From NCBI GenBank assembly GCA_903832105.1, contig CAILAO010000514.1:1-9847 (forward strand): a DNA stretch of 9,847 nt, read 5' to 3'. The notes under the pieces were generated by a model, which saw only the letters and a program-made list of their open reading frames with translations, was not told the origin of the DNA and ran no database searches. The stretch's first letter is position 1. Every line of letters starts with the position of its first letter. The position numbers were made by a program, and so were the translations under genes. The DNA is from an uncultured Pseudomonadota bacterium (GTDB lineage: Bacteria; Bdellovibrionota_B; Oligoflexia; Oligoflexales; CAILAO01). Shown in pieces: positions 7,116-9,847 of the stretch.

Positions 7116-8285
7116 ATGAAAACACGAGAGTTAGTGTCGAATGTTGGAGTGAAGTTACCTCAAGACCTTGTTCAGTGCTGGGAAAAGATGATCCTGACGT
7201 TTGCGCGTCTTGAGCCCGAAGAGAAAGGGTCTAGAATTTCGAGAGCACATGTGCTCTTTCGAGTATTGGAGCGTGAGGCGGACTACGTAAAGGGTCTCTG
7301 GGAGTCTTTTACGCAAGAAAGAGGTAAGCTGACAAAGAATTTACTCACAGCAAAGCGTGAGGCCGTTGCCTACACGTTAGGTTTTCATCTGGCGAATGCC
7401 GCGCGGTTTCAGATGGTTCTTAATCGAGTAGGGGCTGCCAATCTAGAATCTTTGTGTCAAAATGATGAAAAAAACAGCAGTTTCGAACTCTATGATGTCG
7501 GTGCTGGTAGTGGTGCTATGGCTCAGACATTCTTATCCTTTATAAGAAATCACCGGATCTCAACCTTGCGATCCGGACGGATTTTCCTTCTCGATATTAG
7601 TGCTCCGCTCCTCGATATGGCCGCTTTTGGAGTTGAATATCTTGGGGGGAGGCACGAAATCGTTAAGAAAAAAGGGCGGATTGAAGAAATTTCACTCAGG
7701 ATTGAGGAATCCTCTACAACAAAGATTTTCTTATTGGGTTATATATGGAACGAAATGTCTAAAAATAAGGCAGCACGGAGCCTTCTTTTGGACTGCCTTA
7801 AGCGACTTGCTGAGACCCACCAAGATGTTTTGTTGGTGGTTGCCGAGCCGGCACTACAAGACCTGAGTCGGCAGACGATGGAGTTTCGGGATGTTATTTG
7901 TCATCTTGGGTTTCAGCCAATCTATCCATGTCCGGCTGGTGCGGACTGTCCGATGCTTGATAGGACCCGTGACTGGTGCTACGGCGAATTTGCTTGGGAT
8001 CGTCCAGTCATTCAGCAAAAGATCGACCGTGTGCTTGGCATCAATCGATTTACCGTAGGATCTTCCGCTTTCATGTTTGCAACGCCTCACATGGTGCAGC
8101 GTATTAGCAATAAAGGGCAGAAAAGCACGTCGCAACAAAAAGAAATCGGCGTGGTCGTAGGCAAGCCACTTAGAAAAACGAGGCGAGATGGGGCTTTTGA
8201 TTACCTGGTTTGCACTGAATCTGGACTCATTAAAGAAGCGCCAAAAAAAGGTGCGGTAGTTAGATTACGTGGAGAAAAGATATAA
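7116..8285 (+). CDS. Rsm22/METTL17-family protein (small ribosomal subunit assembly factor, SAM-methyltransferase fold)
   Basis: The product has 389 residues. Rsm22/METTL17 proteins bind the small ribosomal subunit in mitochondria and occur in some bacteria; they have a Rossmann methyltransferase fold and an Fe-S cluster, and catalytic activity is unproven for many. Seen here: the helical N-terminal part with the family-like AKREAVAYTLGFHLANAARF at 79-98, SAM motif I YDVGAGSGAMA at 126-136, LLDIS at 158-162, GYIWNEMS at 208-215, EPALQDLSRQ at 244-253, then the Cys motif C272-P..C278-P..D286-W-C288. A fourth Cys candidate is C366 in the C-terminal OB-like part (DYLVC). Most relatives have PCPH; here it is PCPA. 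The ATG at 7116 is preferred because AAGGAA at 7105-7110 is well spaced; the frame is open upstream to a GTG at 7068, but that lies at the predicted transcript start. It is monocistronic here and converges on the lipoprotein gene. Confidence 0.85.
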   Translation: MKTRELVSNVGVKLPQDLVQCWEKMILTFARLEPEEKGSRISRAHVLFRVLEREADYVKGLWESFTQERGKLTKNLLTAKREAVAYTLGFHLANAARFQMVLNRVGAANLESLCQNDEKNSSFELYDVGAGSGAMAQTFLSFIRNHRISTLRSGRIFLLDISAPLLDMAAFGVEYLGGRHEIVKKKGRIEEISLRIEESSTTKIFLLGYIWNEMSKNKAARSLLLDCLKRLAETHQDVLLVVAEPALQDLSRQTMEFRDVICHLGFQPIYPCPAGADCPMLDRTRDWCYGEFAWDRPVIQQKIDRVLGINRFTVGSSAFMFATPHMVQRISNKGQKSTSQQKEIGVVVGKPLRKTRRDGAFDYLVCTESGLIKEAPKKGAVVRLRGEKI

Positions 8286-8307
8286 CCAGATTGTTCCTCT
8301 ATAATTT

Positions 8308-9507
8308 TCACGGCGTCCAATTAAGCGTTCCTGCATTTTTATATTCATGCGTCAGGCGGTCCCAGTACGTGTAGAACAGTTCGAAACCTTCTGGTGCAGT
8401 ATCTATGGAAAATTCCATTGGAGGGACTGAAAACAGAGGGTTTTCATCACAACGATCGAGTCTAACCGTAGTAAAATCAGCAGTACTTCCAATGGGGCGA
8501 TAACGCATTTCACCGCGCATGATTTTATTGAATGCAAGATTAGCGAGGACGATTTCGAGTTCACTCACATTCTCAACTCTTGCATGCAGAGGTTGGTTGT
8601 CCTGATCATGGCTTGCGATAAAGTCACGTAAAACCTGGTCATTTCCCTGAAGCATGAGGGTTGCTATCGTGACTGGGATCGTGGAACCACCAATTGGAAC
8701 GCCGGTTTCTTTGAGCTTTTTAGCAATATCTTTGCCATCACCCATATTAGGTTCACCGTCTGAAATGAAGTAAATTTCCTTTGTGGCATCCGCACGACCT
8801 TTTTGAAAAAGATTTAAAGATTCCTGTAAGGGGGCATCATAGTTGGTACCGCCTAACGCGTCACAAAGATCTGAAAGCGCTAAGTCGTCGCCTGAGAAAA
8901 GTTGACTTTCAGTGTCGTAAAATGCGGAAGATTTTTTAACGACTTCATCGCTAAAAGTGATTACCGCGAATTTGACCTCTCCATTATCGGGGAAGCTGGC
9001 GATCGCTTTTTCAACGGCACGCGACCTGCCGCATTCTCCGCCGCTTGACGGGTCATGATTTTCATCCGTTGAAGGTGGAGATGATGATACACTTGTGCCC
9101 ATAGACCCTGTGACATCGACGACAAAAAGAACATCTCGTTTAAGTTTCTCTGGAGGGCAGAATACGCCCTCAATCTTGATGGTGATGACGTCGTTTATCG
9201 TCATGGGAATACTATAGTCGCCCTTCCCATATGCAATAAATTGATCCTCCACAGGCATTTCCAAAACACTTTCTCTCGCTTCCTTGCAGTCCCAAATCCA
9301 TGTTAATAAAGGGAGTCCAGGGGCTGGCAATTCAACCTCAGGAGTGGGACTTGGCGGGGGAGGCGGGGGAGGTGATTCGGGAATTGCCGGAGCTTCATGC
9401 ATTGTGGTTTCTCCGGAAAATGAAGCGTTATTACCACAGCCTAAAAAAGTTAAGCAGTTTACGAGGCTGCTTACTGAAAAGATAAATAAAATCGGGTTCA
9501 GTCTCAC
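8308..9507 (-). CDS. Von Willebrand factor A (VWA) domain lipoprotein with poly-proline linker
   Basis: The product has 399 residues. The N-terminus is a lipoprotein signal peptide: a hydrophobic stretch to about residue 21, then FLGC with C24 as the probable lipidated Cys. Phe at -3 is non-standard, so lipidation is likely but not certain; Gly at +2 suggests outer-membrane sorting by the E. coli rule. A flexible linker follows with a seven-proline run at 46-52. The VWA domain spans about 125-325: RDVLFVVDVTGSMG gives the MIDAS D131-x-T133-x-S135, with T221 in GGTNYDAPL and D250 in FISDGEPNMGD, so the divalent-metal adhesion site looks intact. The remaining 70 residues are unassigned. Such proteins usually mediate surface protein-protein contacts; the partner is unknown. 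The start is GTG at 9507-9505, supported by AGAGGAG at 9517-9523, 9 bases upstream. It is a single-gene unit transcribed toward the Rsm22-family gene, with 22 bases between stops and no hairpin there. Confidence 0.88.
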   Translation of the reverse strand: MRLNPILFIFSVSSLVNCLTFLGCGNNASFSGETTMHEAPAIPESPPPPPPPSPTPEVELPAPGLPLLTWIWDCKEARESVLEMPVEDQFIAYGKGDYSIPMTINDVITIKIEGVFCPPEKLKRDVLFVVDVTGSMGTSVSSSPPSTDENHDPSSGGECGRSRAVEKAIASFPDNGEVKFAVITFSDEVVKKSSAFYDTESQLFSGDDLALSDLCDALGGTNYDAPLQESLNLFQKGRADATKEIYFISDGEPNMGDGKDIAKKLKETGVPIGGSTIPVTIATLMLQGNDQVLRDFIASHDQDNQPLHARVENVSELEIVLANLAFNKIMRGEMRYRPIGSTADFTTVRLDRCDENPLFSVPPMEFSIDTAPEGFELFYTYWDRLTHEYKNAGTLNWTP

Positions 9508-9541
9508 GTTTTGTTACTCCTCTATAGTGCAATTGATCAAA

Positions 9542-9560
9542 AGCAATGATCTTCATTGCT
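9542..9560. promoter_or_regulatory. Perfect 8-base inverted repeat upstream of the VWA lipoprotein gene
   Basis: AGCAATGA-TCT-TCATTGCT is a perfect 8-base palindromic pair with a 3-base centre, ending about 35 bases before the GTG start of the lipoprotein gene. Its symmetry and place fit an operator for a dimeric regulator. On the minus strand it is followed by TTTT, so a weak attenuator-like hairpin is the alternative; the 3-base loop and A/T-rich stem make a strong terminator unlikely. No binding protein can be named. Confidence 0.45.
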
Positions 9561-9641
9561 CAGACCGTCCATCGGAAAATAGAACATGAAAACTTAATAT
9601 AAAAAGTGAGGCTATGTAACATACGGATATTGACGGGTTAA

Positions 9642-9669
9642 ATTTTGGATTTTGGAGGGGAATTTTTGG
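9642..9669. repeat. Short ATTTTGG repeats
   Basis: ATTTTGG occurs twice in tandem (9642-9648 and 9649-9655), and a near copy ATTTTTGG follows at 9662-9669 after six bases. The repeats are too short to assign a role. They lie in the non-coding stretch upstream of the lipoprotein gene and could be low-complexity sequence or a protein-binding cluster. Confidence 0.3.
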
Positions 9670-9847
9670 CGAACGAAAAATCAACCACCCAAAACGGGGT
9701 TCTTTCTTAAAAAAAGTGACTCTCAAATAGGCACTTCGGTACATGTGGTTACGTCTTCTCATATTTTAAACTCTAATCTACATTCCTAACTCCTAAAACT
9801 CCCTAACAAAAGGCGAGAGACCTTCCTCTATTTAACCCTACGGATGC

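Larger units (their letters stand above)
9508..9847. other. Non-coding region upstream of the VWA lipoprotein gene, to the right window edge
   Basis: This stretch of about 340 bases has no convincing gene. It carries the lipoprotein ribosome-binding site, the inverted repeat at 9542-9560 and the ATTTTGG repeats. A pyrimidine-rich CCTAA-type low-complexity stretch runs at about 9785-9810. An imperfect hairpin near 9690-9708 (AACCACCC / GGGGTT) is followed by a few T residues on the plus strand. No tRNA cloverleaf was seen. No well-spaced promoter hexamer pair was found for the lipoprotein gene, although its promoter should lie here. Confidence 0.6.

Noticed and set aside
8286..8307. Bidirectional terminator between the convergent genes
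   Set aside because: The 22-base gap has no inverted repeat; termination must occur elsewhere or be Rho-dependent.
9340..9375. G-rich tract read as a possible G-quadruplex or repeat element
   Set aside because: It is explained by the proline codons of the lipoprotein linker.
9553..9762. 69-codon minus-strand ORF upstream of the lipoprotein gene
   Set aside because: It has no good ribosome-binding site, its composition looks like translated non-coding DNA, and it overlaps the inverted repeat and short repeats.

Overview
The window is a chromosomal segment of a Gram-negative-type bacterium with moderate G+C (somewhat below 50 percent by eye). No mobile element, CRISPR array, rRNA or tRNA was found. 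The Gram-negative reading rests on a proline-rich lipoprotein with Gly after the lipobox Cys and on the overall gene set: a single-chain zinc-ribbon glycyl-tRNA synthetase, a long PPi-dependent phosphofructokinase, a fused formiminotransferase-cyclodeaminase and an Rsm22-family protein. That mix would fit a Bdellovibrio/Oligoflexia-like, deltaproteobacterial or spirochaete-like lineage, but this is inference and the phylum cannot be fixed from the window alone.

Region 1 (1-6940, minus strand) is one tightly packed six-gene run. In transcription order it holds glyS (glycyl-tRNA synthetase), a PPi-dependent 6-phosphofructokinase, an unrecognised 88-residue protein, a cation diffusion facilitator, a concentrative nucleoside transporter (CNT/NupC family), and a formimidoyltransferase-cyclodeaminase that runs off the left edge. 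Gaps are 2, 36, 26, 27 and 29 bases. The phosphofructokinase ribosome-binding site lies against and partly within the glyS stop, so these two are probably translationally coupled. The run looks like a housekeeping and central-metabolism operon: Gly-tRNA formation (which releases PPi), PPi-using glycolysis/gluconeogenesis, metal export, nucleoside uptake and folate one-carbon recovery.

Region 2 (6941-7115) is a divergent intergenic region. It holds a good sigma70-like promoter facing right, with a 17-base spacer, and a small hairpin in the presumed glyS leader.

Region 3 (7116-8285, plus strand) is an Rsm22/METTL17-family protein with a SAM-binding motif and a Cys motif expected to hold an Fe-S cluster, probably acting in small-subunit ribosome assembly. 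It converges, with only 22 bases between stops, on region 4 (8308-9507, minus strand): a secreted von Willebrand factor A lipoprotein with a poly-proline linker and an intact MIDAS metal site.

Region 5 (9508-9847) has no convincing gene. It holds a perfect 8-base inverted repeat just upstream of the lipoprotein gene, plus short AT-rich or T/G-rich repeats.

Most of the window is ordinary. The points most worth a second look are the 88-residue operon protein, the glyS-pfp coupling, the nucleoside transporter next to a formiminotransferase without hut genes, and the bacterial Rsm22 Fe-S motif.
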